Shown here piece after piece: positions 53,918 through 64,000 of a stretch of DNA of 64,000 nucleotides (its first letter is position 1; every line of letters starts with the position of its first letter). Source of the DNA: Myxococcales bacterium (GTDB taxonomy: Bacteria; Myxococcota_A; Polyangia; Palsa-1104). The position numbers and the translations under genes are program-made. The notes under the pieces were generated by a model, which made no database searches, was not told where the DNA came from, and was given only the letters and a program-made list of their open reading frames with translations. Location of the stretch: assembly GCA_003170275.1 (NCBI GenBank), contig PNAM01000013.1, positions 38,178 through 102,177 on the forward strand, read 5' to 3'.

Positions 53918-55645
53918 TCAGAGCGGCGGGCCGGCGTTCGGACCGAGCATCGCCTCGCGCACCAGCGGCAGGGGCACGCCGCCGCCGTAGGTGAGCAGCT
54001 GATCGTGAAACGCCTTGAGGCTGAACGCTGGGCCGAGCTTGGCCTTGTAGTCGTCGCGCAGCTTGCGGATCATCAGCTTGCCGAGCGTGTAGTTGAGATA
54101 CATGGGATCGAACGTACCGCGCACCGCCTGCTGCCGGGCGGTGCCGGGATCGGTGAACGCCTTGTCGAGGAACAGCTGCGTCGACTGCGCGACCGTCAGC
54201 TCGCCGGTGTGCAGGCCCAGCGCCGAGAGGAAGCGCACGTCGCGGGTGAGCGCCTCGACCAGCATGGCGATGTGCGCGCGCGGGGAGGCGCCCAGCGCGC
54301 CTTCGTCCCACATCATCTCCTCGGTGTAGTGCGCCCATCCCTCGGTGGTCGAGTACGAGCCGAAGGTCTTGAGCACCTTCGACGCGTTGCCCTTTCGGTG
54401 CAGGTAGTCGAGGAAGTGACCGGGCCACACCTCGTGGATGGTGATCACCAGCAGGCGATCGCGCGGCGGAATGTACGCGCGCTGCTCGGCCGGCGGCCAG
54501 GCGGGATCGGGCGCGCTGATGAAGTAGAAGCTCGGCAGCGGCGTGGGATCGAAGATCGGCGCCGAGCGCAAAAACGCGCTGTTGAAGCGCATGAACGGCG
54601 GCGACTCGCGCGCCTGCGCGACGTCCTCTGAGGGAATGGTGACGATGCCGTGCTCGGCGACGTAGCGGCGCATGGCCGCCAGTTGCTCCCCGGCGAGCGC
54701 GAGCACCTGGCCCGCCTCGGGACGATCGTCACCGGCCGCCAGCACCGCGTCCCTGACGCTTTTGTCGGGCGCAAAGGCGTGCGCGGCTTCTTTCAGCGCC
54801 TCGAGGTTGCGCGCGAGATCCGCTTCGCCGACCCGTCGCAGGGTCGCCAGATCGATCTCGACGCCTTCGGTGGCGGAGAGCATGGTGAGGAAGTTTTTCT
54901 CGCCGAGCGCGAAGTCGTCGGTGGCCTGCGGCTGGCGTGTCTCGAGCTCGCTGCGGAAGCGCGTGAACGCGGCGGTGCACGCGTCGAGCCCGCCGGCGAT
55001 CTCGCGACGCAGCGCCGGGTCGGTGACCTTGTCGAGCGCTTCGGTGACGTCCTTCTTGACGAACGCGATCGCGCCGTTGGTCTGCAACAGACCGATCGAG
55101 AGGAACGTGCGCGGCAGGCGCGGCTCGAGCGTGGTGCGCGCCGCGTCGAGGAACGGGCCGGCCGCGCGGCAGATCGCGATCACGTCGCGCGCGCGCGCGT
55201 CGAGCGGCTTGTAGTCGCGCGTGACGTAGGAGAGCAGATCGATCGGGTCGAGCCAGGTCATCGGCAGACGCCACTGCGCGCGCCGCACCTCGAGGTTGAA
55301 CAGCGCGCCGCGCACGTTGTTGAGCAGGACCGCGCGCTCGAGCCGCAGGGTGGGCGATAGCTTTGCCGGCGGAAAGCCTTCGAGCTCCGCCTGCGCGTGG
55401 TGCAGAAATTCGGCGCGATTGACGAGGGCTAAGGGGGAGTAGTCGGGCAGCTTGCCGTCGTACTGGTGATAGCCGATCGCGCTGCCGCGGGTCGGGTTGA
55501 GATCGAAGATCGACTTGTAGATGCCCTCGACGGATTGATGGAACGATTCGTCGAGCGAGGCAGTGGGGGCCTGCGAGGGGGCGTGGGCGCAACAGAGGGT
55601 CAGGGCTAGCGAGAGCAAGAGGTAGATGGAGAGGGATCTAGTCAA
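53918..55645 (-). CDS. DUF885-family metallopeptidase, probable lipoprotein
   Basis: 575 residues from TTG 55645, which overlaps the upstream stop by eight bases and gives a hydrophobic leader ending in LTLCCAH, a possible lipobox. The family signature HExxxGH is HEVWPGH (404-410), with a downstream EGWAHYTEEMMWDEG Glu-rich block supplying the third zinc ligand candidate. Full length for DUF885. A periplasmic or surface zinc peptidase is the expected role, substrate unknown. It lies 19 bp before the NHL gene. Confidence 0.88.
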   Translation of the reverse strand: MTRSLSIYLLLSLALTLCCAHAPSQAPTASLDESFHQSVEGIYKSIFDLNPTRGSAIGYHQYDGKLPDYSPLALVNRAEFLHHAQAELEGFPPAKLSPTLRLERAVLLNNVRGALFNLEVRRAQWRLPMTWLDPIDLLSYVTRDYKPLDARARDVIAICRAAGPFLDAARTTLEPRLPRTFLSIGLLQTNGAIAFVKKDVTEALDKVTDPALRREIAGGLDACTAAFTRFRSELETRQPQATDDFALGEKNFLTMLSATEGVEIDLATLRRVGEADLARNLEALKEAAHAFAPDKSVRDAVLAAGDDRPEAGQVLALAGEQLAAMRRYVAEHGIVTIPSEDVAQARESPPFMRFNSAFLRSAPIFDPTPLPSFYFISAPDPAWPPAEQRAYIPPRDRLLVITIHEVWPGHFLDYLHRKGNASKVLKTFGSYSTTEGWAHYTEEMMWDEGALGASPRAHIAMLVEALTRDVRFLSALGLHTGELTVAQSTQLFLDKAFTDPGTARQQAVRGTFDPMYLNYTLGKLMIRKLRDDYKAKLGPAFSLKAFHDQLLTYGGGVPLPLVREAMLGPNAGPPL

Positions 55646-56651
55646 GGCCGACCTCTTCGAGATCGGCTTCGTCCATGCCGAAGAAGTGGCCGGTTTCGTG
55701 GAGCAGCGTGGTGCGGATTTCTTGCTCGAGCTCGGCGGAGCCACGCGCGTCGCGCTCGAGGTTGCGCTTGAACAGGAGCACGTGCTCGAGGTGCGGCGCT
55801 TGCCCGGCGACGTTGGATTGCTCGGGATAGGGCGTGCCGGAGAACATGCCGTACAGGCGCGGGTCGACCCCGTCGGCGAGCAGCGCGTCGGAGGGGTAGT
55901 CCTCGATCAGCACCGGCACGTTGGCGAGCAGCTTGCGCGCGCGCTCGGGCAGCTCGGCGAGCGCCGCTTCCACCAGCTCCTCGACGCGATCGACGGTCAC
56001 CGTCCACGGCGGCGCGGGCTCGGCCAGGTCGAGCGCGCGCACCTTCTTGAAGTGTTCGATCATCTCCTTCTCGTCGCCGTTGGCCTCCGCCACCAAGCCG
56101 AGGCCGTGGTGCGCGTCGGCCGAGGCCGGATCGAGCTTGGCCGCGCTCTGGAAGTGGCGCTCGGCGCCCTCCAGCTCGTCGAGCTCGAGCAGGCAGCCGC
56201 CCGCGCGCACGTGAAAGCTCGCCTCGGGCAGATCGACCGGCGGCAGCTCGGCGAGCGTCTCGGCGGCCGCGTCGGTGTCGTCGAGCCCGAGCTCGAGCTC
56301 GGCCTTGAGCAAGAGCGTGTCCAGGTACTCGTCTTCTTCTTCCGCCAGGTCGAGGCCGCGCTCGGCCAGCTCCAGCGCGGCTTCCAGCTCGCCCTCGGAC
56401 GCAGCGAGCTGCGCGGCGAGGAACACCGGCTCGAAATATTCGGCGTCGAGCTTCATGGCCCGCTGAAAGCCGGCCATCGCGGCCTCGTGGTCGCCCTCGG
56501 CCGCGGCCAGCGCACCCAGCATGGTGTGCACCTCGGGCGCGCTATCGTCGGCGGTGCGCGCCTGCTCGGCCTCGGCGCGAGCCGCCTTGTAGTCGCCCTG
56601 GTCGAGGGCCTTCCATGCCGCTTCGAGGTGTGCTTCCAGCGTGTCGGCCAT
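55638..56651 (-). CDS. TPR protein with C-terminal zincin (Zincin_1) metallopeptidase domain
   Basis: 337 residues from ATG 56651 with AGGAG nine bases upstream. TPR units fill about 1-200 (AWKALDQGDYKAARAEAEQA, MLGALAAAEGDHEAAMAGF, LLELDELEGAERHFQSAAKL). The C-terminal 120 residues form a zincin domain with HETGHFFGMDE (HExxH, His318, Glu319, His322, and a downstream Asp). No signal peptide, so cytoplasmic. TPR plus Zincin_1 in one chain is uncommon. The stop overlaps the DUF885 start. Confidence 0.87.
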   Translation of the reverse strand: MADTLEAHLEAAWKALDQGDYKAARAEAEQARTADDSAPEVHTMLGALAAAEGDHEAAMAGFQRAMKLDAEYFEPVFLAAQLAASEGELEAALELAERGLDLAEEEDEYLDTLLLKAELELGLDDTDAAAETLAELPPVDLPEASFHVRAGGCLLELDELEGAERHFQSAAKLDPASADAHHGLGLVAEANGDEKEMIEHFKKVRALDLAEPAPPWTVTVDRVEELVEAALAELPERARKLLANVPVLIEDYPSDALLADGVDPRLYGMFSGTPYPEQSNVAGQAPHLEHVLLFKRNLERDARGSAELEQEIRTTLLHETGHFFGMDEADLEEVGLD

Positions 56652-56710
56652 CTACAGGGTCTCCTGGTCTTTTGCTGCCTTGGGAACCGTTTGCTAAGGT
56701 CGGTCGTACA

Positions 56711-58561
56711 ATGCCGATGAGGACCCGCATAGGCAAGGCGGCAGTCGTGACCCTGCTGGTGCTGGCCGGTTGCCCGACCCGCTTCGATCCGCGCGCCGAG
56801 ACGGTGAAGAGCTCACCGAACGCCGAGGCGGATCACCTGTACCGCGAGGCGCGCGCGCGGCTGGACATCGGCGATCTGCGCGAGGCGCGGACCCGATTTG
56901 CCGATTTCCTCGAGCGTTACCCCAACGATCCGTTGGCGCCGTCGGCGCGGCTGGGGGAGGCGCGCGCGGCGCTCGATCTCGGCGAGGCGCAGAAGGCCAA
57001 GGAGCTGATCGAGCCGATGGCGGCGGGTGGCGCCGAGGATCCGTCGGCGGCGCGCGCGCGCTATCTGCTCGGGCTGGCGCTGCACAAGACCGGCGACTGG
57101 AATCGCTCGCGCGAGCTGTTGCGTCCGTTCCTCGCGTCGGTGGGCGGCGAGGACGTGGTCGAGCTGCACGCGGTGATCGGCGATGACGCGGCCAAGCTGG
57201 GCGACGCGGAGGAGGCGCTGCGCGAGTATTCGCAGTTCTTCGTCGCGGCGCGGCCGGCCGAGAAATTGTATCTGCGCGATCGCGCCTCCGAGCTGGTCGC
57301 CAAGATCTCCGCGTCCGATGCGATCCGCTTGTGGAACGGCACGCCCAAGGACTCGCTGGCGGCGGCGTTCCTCGGGCGGCGCGTGGCTGCGGATCGGCGC
57401 GCGGCGGGCGATGAGCCGACCGCCAAGGCGATGCTCGACGAGTCGCGCGGCGCGCGCGAACGGGCCGGCCTCGAGGAGGGCAAGCCGCAGGCGAGCCACG
57501 AAGGGGCGCTGCGCGCGGTCGGGTGCCTGTTGCCGATGTCGGGCAAGTCGCGCGCGCTCGGCGATCGTGCGTTGCGCGGCGCGCTGCTCGCCGCCGATCT
57601 GATGGCGCCGCAGCTCCCGTCGGGGCTGCCGATCGAGATCCGCGTGCGCGACACCAACTCCGATCCGGTGCGTGCGGCGGCCGCGCTCGAGGAGCTGGCG
57701 CAAGAGGGCGTGGTGGTGGTGCTCGGTCCGCCCGATCGCGTCGAGGCGCAGCTCGCAGTGCCGCGCGCCGAGGCGCTGGGCGTGCCGTTCCTCGAGCTGG
57801 CGCCCGATGACGTCCGGCGCGGCGAGCTGGTCTTCAAGCTGGTGCGCTCGCGCAACGCAGCCGCGCTCGGCCTGGTGACCGCCGCGCTCAAGGCGGGCGC
57901 GCGCAACATCGCGGTGCTGGCGCCGGAGTCGGCGTACGGGCGCGCGATGGCGCAGGCGATTGTCGACGCGGTGCGCGCCAAGGGAGCGCGCGTGGTGGCC
58001 GATCTGCGCTATCCCGAGAGCAACACCACGTTCGTGGATCCGGTGAGGAAGCTGCAGGCGGCCGCGCCCGACGCGCTAATCGTGCCCGCGCCCGCGTCGC
58101 AGCTCGCGCTGATCGCGCCGCAGCTCTCGTCGTCGGGGCTGGTGCGCATGCCGGGCGTCAAGCCGAGCGGCAAGCTGGCCACGCTCTACGCCACCGCCGA
58201 CGGCATCACCGAAAAGTTCCTCGCGGGCACCGCCAAGTATCTGCAGGGCGCGGTGCTGGCGCCGACCTTCTATCCCGATCTCACCGACCCGCGCATGGCC
58301 ACGTTCGTCGAACGCTACCGCGCGGCCTACGGCGAGGAGCCCACCAGCCTCGACGCGCTCGCCTTCGACGCCGTCCGTGCCGCGCGCGTAGCCCTCGATC
58401 ACGAAAACGGCTCGGTCACCCGCAGCGCCCTCGCCTCCCAGCTCCTGCACGTCGGCGAAACCGGCCTCACCGGCGAGCTCGGCTTCACCACCGCCGGCGA
58501 ACGCGCCGGCCTCCCCCCCCTCTACATCGTAGACGGCGACACCCTCCGCGCCCTCAAGTAA
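56711..58561 (+). CDS. LpoA-like lipoprotein with TPR and periplasmic-binding domain
   Basis: 616 residues from ATG 56711 (ATG 56717 equally possible). Lipobox LAGC (Cys21). Residues about 40-250 are TPR-like repeats (LYREARARLDIGDLREARTRF). Residues about 275-616 are a type I periplasmic-binding domain as in branched-chain amino acid binding proteins (VGCLLPMSGKSRALGDRALRG, VVVLGPPDRVEAQLA). This TPR plus SBP layout is that of LpoA-type penicillin-binding-protein activators, so a peptidoglycan-synthesis role is likely. The end overlaps the convergent acetyltransferase gene by eight bases. Confidence 0.88.
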   Translation: MPMRTRIGKAAVVTLLVLAGCPTRFDPRAETVKSSPNAEADHLYREARARLDIGDLREARTRFADFLERYPNDPLAPSARLGEARAALDLGEAQKAKELIEPMAAGGAEDPSAARARYLLGLALHKTGDWNRSRELLRPFLASVGGEDVVELHAVIGDDAAKLGDAEEALREYSQFFVAARPAEKLYLRDRASELVAKISASDAIRLWNGTPKDSLAAAFLGRRVAADRRAAGDEPTAKAMLDESRGARERAGLEEGKPQASHEGALRAVGCLLPMSGKSRALGDRALRGALLAADLMAPQLPSGLPIEIRVRDTNSDPVRAAAALEELAQEGVVVVLGPPDRVEAQLAVPRAEALGVPFLELAPDDVRRGELVFKLVRSRNAAALGLVTAALKAGARNIAVLAPESAYGRAMAQAIVDAVRAKGARVVADLRYPESNTTFVDPVRKLQAAAPDALIVPAPASQLALIAPQLSSSGLVRMPGVKPSGKLATLYATADGITEKFLAGTAKYLQGAVLAPTFYPDLTDPRMATFVERYRAAYGEEPTSLDALAFDAVRAARVALDHENGSVTRSALASQLLHVGETGLTGELGFTTAGERAGLPPLYIVDGDTLRALK

Positions 58562-59054
58562 GGAGACGTTCGAAGCAGACGACGGGGTGGGGGCCGATCT
58601 GGAAGGGGCCGCGTTCGTCGTAGCCTTGCGCGCGGTAGAAGGGGATGAGGAACGCGAGGGCGTCGAAGCGGATCGCGCGGCAGCCTAGCGCGAGGGCGCG
58701 CGTTTCGATCTGGTGGAGGCACCAGCGGCCTACGCCGCGGTTCTGGAGGGCGGGGCGGACTGCGAGGCGGTTGAGGTAGAGCGCGGGGTCGGTGTTGGGG
58801 GTGAAGAGGGTTGCGGGATAGGCGGGGAGCGGGGTGGTGCCGATTGTGAAGGTTGCGATCAGCGCGCCTGCGTCCTCGACGGCGTAGACCTCGCGGGTGA
58901 TCGCCTCCGCGCGCATGGATTCGAGCGGGTGGGGCGGGTTCCAGTGCGACAGGCCGAGCCGCGTTGAGAGGTCGCGGCCACACTCGGCGAGGATCGCGTG
59001 CAAGGCGTCTACCTCGTCGGGCCCGACCCTCCACGCGCGCATGCTCCGCATCAT
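58554..59054 (-). CDS. GNAT-family N-acetyltransferase
   Basis: 166 residues from ATG 59054 (ATG 59051 and 59042 also possible). The GNAT core is clear: motif A RLAVRPALQNRGVGRWCL (Q/RxxGxG/A acetyl-CoA loop) and the C-terminal FYRAQGYDERGPFQIG. Substrate unknown. It diverges from proS across 27 bp and overlaps the LpoA-like gene at its stop. Confidence 0.88.
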   Translation of the reverse strand: MMRSMRAWRVGPDEVDALHAILAECGRDLSTRLGLSHWNPPHPLESMRAEAITREVYAVEDAGALIATFTIGTTPLPAYPATLFTPNTDPALYLNRLAVRPALQNRGVGRWCLHQIETRALALGCRAIRFDALAFLIPFYRAQGYDERGPFQIGPHPVVCFERLLT

Positions 59055-59081
59055 AAACCGGTCGTGATATACACGGGCCAC

Positions 59082-60836
59082 ATGCGTTACTCGCAGTTGC
59101 TGATCCCGACGCTGAAGGAGGCGCCTGCCGAGGCGCAGGTGGTCTCGCACGTGCTGCTTCAGCGCGGTGGTTTCATCCGCAAGCTGGCCGCCGGCATCTA
59201 TTCGCTCCTGCCGCTCGGCGTGCGCGTGGTCGCCAACATCGAGCGCATCCTGCGCGAAGAGCTCAACCGCGCCGGCGCGCAGGAGGTGCTGCTGCCGGTG
59301 CTGCACCCGGCCGAGCTGTGGCAGGAGTCGGGCCGCTGGCAGAAATACGGGCCGGAGCTACTGCGCATCAAGGATCGCAAGGGCGCGGACTTCGTGTTCT
59401 CGCCGACCGCCGAAGAGGCGATGTGCGAGATGGTGCGCCGCGACGTCAAGTCGTACCGCCAACTGCCGCTCAACTTCTACCAGATCCAGGACAAGTTCCG
59501 CGACGAGATCCGGCCGCGCGCGGGCCTCATGCGCGGGCGCGAGTTCATCATGAAGGACGGCTACTCGTTCCACGCCACCGTCGAGGACGCGCACCGCGAG
59601 TACAAGAACATGTACGACGCCTACGTGCGCATCTTCAAACGCTGCGGGCTCGAGTTTCGCGCCGTCGAGGCGGACACCGGCGCGATCGGCGGATCGATGT
59701 CGCACGAGTTCCAGGTGCTGGCCGATTCGGGCGAGGACGCGATCGTCTCGTGCGACACGTGTGACTACGCCGCCAACGTCGAGAAGGCCGAGCTCAAGCC
59801 TCCCCGGCCCTCGCCCTCGCCTGACGGCGCAAGGAAGGGCGAGCTCGAGGCGTCGCCGGCCGTCGCGGGCACCGGCGCGCTGCAGGAGCTGCACACGCCG
59901 AACAAGGGCGGCATCGCCGACGTGGTGAAGTATCTCAAGGAGCCGATCGAGCGCTTCGTCAAGACGCTGATCTACCTGGCCGACGGCAAGCCGGTGATCG
60001 CGCTGTTGCGCGGCGATCGCGATCTCAACGAGCTCAAGCTCAAGGCGGTGCTCAAGGCCGAGACCTTCGAGATCGCCTCGGAGACGATCGTGCGCGAGGT
60101 GACCGGCGCGCCGGTGGGCTACGCGGGTCCGCAGGGACGCTCCGTGCCGATCTACGCCGATCCGGAAGTCGCGGCGATCCCCAACGCGATCACCGGCGCC
60201 AACAAGGCCGACTACCACGTGCGCGGCTTCAACCTTCAGCGCGACGTGCCTGGCGCCACGATCGTCGACCTGCGCACCGCCGCCGGCGGCGATCGCTGTG
60301 CGCGCTGCGACAAGGGCACCTACCGCGCGCACCGCGGCATCGAGGTCGGGCACGTGTTCTACCTCGGCACCAAGTACTCCGAGCCGATGGCCACGCGCTT
60401 CCTCGACTCCGACGGCAAAGAGAAGGCGATGGAGATGGGCTGCTACGGCATCGGCGTGACCCGCATCGCCGCCGCCGCCATCGAGCAGCACCACGACGCC
60501 GACGGCATCAAGTGGCCGATGGCGCTCGCGCCGTTCCAGGTGAGCATCGTCACCGCCGGCAAGGAGCCCGAGCTCGCCGACGCCGCGCAGAAGCTGCACG
60601 ACGAGCTGGTGGCGCGCAACATCGACGTGATCTACGACGATCGCGACGAGCGCGCTGGCCTCAAGTTCAAGGACGCCGATCTGATCGGCATCCCGCTGCG
60701 CGTCACGGTCGGCAAGCGCGGGCTGGCCGAGGGCAAGCTCGAGCTCAAGGCGCGCGCCGACAAGGAAGCGCGGATGGTCCCTGCGCGCGAAGTCGGCGCG
60801 GAGCTCGCGCGGTTGATCAAGGAGGCGATCGGGTGA
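59082..60836 (+). CDS. proS: Prolyl-tRNA synthetase (bacterial type)
   Basis: 584 residues. Class II motifs are present: motif 2 region FRDEIRPRAGLMRGREF and motif 3 GCYGIGVTR. The bacterial-type editing insertion lies between motifs 2 and 3, with a Cys-x-x-Cys pair (SCDTCDY). The C-terminal anticodon domain is complete (ALAPFQVSIVTAG to end). ATG 59082 gives the standard start (MRYSQLLIPTLKEAP). First gene of an overlapping operon with pyrF, rlmB and ppdK. Confidence 0.96.
   Translation: MRYSQLLIPTLKEAPAEAQVVSHVLLQRGGFIRKLAAGIYSLLPLGVRVVANIERILREELNRAGAQEVLLPVLHPAELWQESGRWQKYGPELLRIKDRKGADFVFSPTAEEAMCEMVRRDVKSYRQLPLNFYQIQDKFRDEIRPRAGLMRGREFIMKDGYSFHATVEDAHREYKNMYDAYVRIFKRCGLEFRAVEADTGAIGGSMSHEFQVLADSGEDAIVSCDTCDYAANVEKAELKPPRPSPSPDGARKGELEASPAVAGTGALQELHTPNKGGIADVVKYLKEPIERFVKTLIYLADGKPVIALLRGDRDLNELKLKAVLKAETFEIASETIVREVTGAPVGYAGPQGRSVPIYADPEVAAIPNAITGANKADYHVRGFNLQRDVPGATIVDLRTAAGGDRCARCDKGTYRAHRGIEVGHVFYLGTKYSEPMATRFLDSDGKEKAMEMGCYGIGVTRIAAAAIEQHHDADGIKWPMALAPFQVSIVTAGKEPELADAAQKLHDELVARNIDVIYDDRDERAGLKFKDADLIGIPLRVTVGKRGLAEGKLELKARADKEARMVPAREVGAELARLIKEAIG
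60819..60825 (+). promoter_or_regulatory. Ribosome binding site of pyrF inside proS
   Basis: AAGGAGG, seven bases before GTG 60833. It supports the GTGA overlap with the proS stop. Confidence 0.8.
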
Positions 60837-61543
60837 ACGCTCCCGCGATCGACCGGTTGATCGTCGCGCTCGATCATCCCGATCAGCGAGCGGCGCTGTC
60901 GCAGGTGGAGCGGCTGGGCGCAAGCGTTCATCGCTACAAGGTCGGGCTCGAGCTGTACACTGCCGCCGGCCGGCCGATGGTCGAGGAGCTGCTCCGCCGC
61001 GGCAAGCGGGTGTTCCTCGATCTCAAGCTGCACGACATTCCCGAGACCGTGTACCGCGCGGCGCGCTCGGTGGCCGCGGGCGTCGAGCTGATGACCGTGC
61101 ACGCCGCGGGCGGCAAGGCCATGCTCGCGCGCGCGGTCGAGGCCGCGCACGAGCACGGCGCCAAGGTGCTGGCGGTCACAGTGCTCACCAGCCTCGACGC
61201 GAACGATCTCGCGCTCGACGGCATCCCGATCGGCGTCGAGGAGCTGGCGGTGCGTCGCGCGCGGCTCGCCGAGAGCGCGGGCTGCGACGGCGTGATCGCT
61301 TCGCCACGCGAGGCGGCGGCGATTCGCAAGGTGGTCGGCGCGAAGTTCCTGATTGTCACGCCGGGTGTGCGAGTGGGCGGCGGCGACGCTCCGGCCCCCG
61401 CACCCGCAGATGACCAGAAGCGCGTGGCCACCGCGCGAGAGGCTCGCCAGGCCGGTGCGGACGCGGTGGTGGTGGGGCGGCCCATTCGCGACGCGGCCGA
61501 TCCGCTGGCAGTGGTCGCCGCGCTGGTCGCCGAGCTGAGCTGA
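60833..61543 (+). CDS. pyrF: Orotidine-5'-phosphate decarboxylase
   Basis: 236 residues from GTG 60833. Catalytic DxKxxD is DLKLHD (Asp63, Lys65, Asp68). TVHAAGG and the C-terminal VVGRPI phosphate loop are intact. Decarboxylates OMP to UMP in pyrimidine synthesis. Overlaps proS (GTGA) and rlmB (TGATG). Confidence 0.95.
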   Translation: MNAPAIDRLIVALDHPDQRAALSQVERLGASVHRYKVGLELYTAAGRPMVEELLRRGKRVFLDLKLHDIPETVYRAARSVAAGVELMTVHAAGGKAMLARAVEAAHEHGAKVLAVTVLTSLDANDLALDGIPIGVEELAVRRARLAESAGCDGVIASPREAAAIRKVVGAKFLIVTPGVRVGGGDAPAPAPADDQKRVATAREARQAGADAVVVGRPIRDAADPLAVVAALVAELS

Positions 61544-62288
61544 TGGCGCGCGTCGTCTACGGCGTGCACCCGGTGCGCGAGGCGATCAAGACCGGCAAGG
61601 TGCAGGCGCTGTTCGTGCTCGAAGGCGACGCCGGCCCTGCGCTGAAGGAAGTCTTCGACGCGGCCGGCAAGGCGAACGTGCAGCCGGTGCCGCGCTCGAA
61701 GAGCTCGCTCGACGCGCTGGTCCACGGCGGCGTGCACCAGGGCGCGGTGGCCATCACCGGCGAATACAATTACGCGCAGCTCGACGAGATCCTCGCGCTG
61801 GCCAAGCGCGACGGCCGCCCGCCACTGGTGCTGGTGCTCGACAGCGTGCAGGATCCGCAGAACCTCGGCGCGCTGGTGCGCACCGCGCACGTGGTCGGCG
61901 CGCACGGCATCATCATCCCGAAGGATCGCGCGGTCGGCGTCACGCCGGTGGTCGTCAAGACCTCCGCCGGCGCCACCGAGCACATGAAGATCGCCACGGT
62001 GGTGAACATCGCGCGCGCTCTCGAGGAGCTCAAGGCGGCCGGGCTGTGGATCGCCGGCGCGGTGGCGGCGGGCGGCGAGCCGCCGTGGAAGATCGACTTC
62101 GTCGGGCCGGTGGCGCTGGTGCTCGGCGCCGAGGGCAAGGGCATCCGCCCGCTGGTGCTGCGCGGCTGCGATCTGCTGGTGCGCATCCCGATGACCGGCA
62201 AGGTCGCGTCGCTCAATGTAGGTGCGGCTGGCGCGATGCTGTTGTATGAAGCTGCACGCCAACGCAGTCAGCCGAAACCGGGGAGTGC

Positions 62289-62292
<4 letters not shown>
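61543..62292 (+). CDS. rlmB: 23S rRNA 2'-O-methyltransferase RlmB (SPOUT/TrmH family)
   Basis: 249 residues. N-terminal substrate domain (VVYGVHPVREAIKTGKV) and SPOUT motifs: NLGALVRTA, LVLGAEGKGI and IPMTGKVASLNVGAAGAMLLYE. This places it in the RlmB branch, which methylates G2251 of 23S rRNA in E. coli. ATG shares its A with the pyrF stop. Confidence 0.92.

Positions 62293-64000
<1,708 letters not shown>

Noticed and set aside
52261..53994. Plus-strand open frame of 577 codons over the NHL gene
   Set aside because: The repeated NHL strands are on the minus strand; the plus-strand frame only mirrors their periodicity.

Overview
The window is GC-rich, densely packed bacterial chromosome. It has many putative lipoproteins, PEGA-domain proteins, two eukaryote-like Ser/Thr kinases, an FHA-type sigma-54 activator, an ECF sigma factor coupled to a FecR-like membrane protein, and an ElbD-like ether-lipid enzyme. 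This mix points to Myxococcota (probably Polyangia). The placement is inferred from family content; there is no rRNA or other phylogenetic marker here beyond housekeeping proteins. I see no tRNA, rRNA, CRISPR array, intact insertion sequence or prophage. No stretch longer than about 200 bp is free of a likely gene.

Layout. 1-11 kb: a truncated four-domain acyl reductase/ligase/ACP/acyltransferase, a TPR protein coupled to a repeat lipoprotein, a glycine-rich phage-tail-like protein, and a LarA-like protein coupled to a histidine kinase with no sensor domain. 11-19 kb: a signalling stretch (PEGA Ser/Thr kinase, PEGA membrane protein, two lipoproteins, FHA sigma-54 activator) followed by a HAD-IB phosphatase and a PlsC acyltransferase facing apart, and a cupin. 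19-25 kb: secreted proteins around an ECF sigma / zinc-finger-FecR-PEGA-TPR pair, and two glycine-rich lipoproteins. 25-36 kb: TrmB-type regulator, GreB, an acyl-CoA carboxylase beta subunit, a 30-bp perfect inverted repeat, CstA, a six-PEGA barrel protein, a periplasmic-binding-fold protein without signal peptide, and an overlapping lipoprotein/PilZ/helical trio.

36-46 kb: dnaE followed closely by a second PEGA Ser/Thr kinase, then a small lipoprotein, an FAD oxidoreductase and a 781-residue lipoprotein, a P460-like cytochrome and an outer-membrane protein. 46-57 kb (minus strand): eight tightly spaced genes encoding a TPR-zincin peptidase, a DUF885 peptidase, an NHL lipoprotein, an imelysin-type lipoprotein, a di-haem DUF1111 protein, and a PstS-like lipoprotein/histidine kinase/response regulator trio. 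57-64 kb: an LpoA-like lipoprotein, an acetyltransferase, and a housekeeping operon proS-pyrF-rlmB-ppdK in which every junction overlaps; ppdK runs off the right edge.

Stop/start overlaps (ATGA, GTGA, TGATG, TTGA, possibly CTGA) join many neighbours. They were used as the main guide to start sites and operon membership, because Shine-Dalgarno sequences are often weak. Long open frames antisense to real genes are common at this GC content and were discarded.
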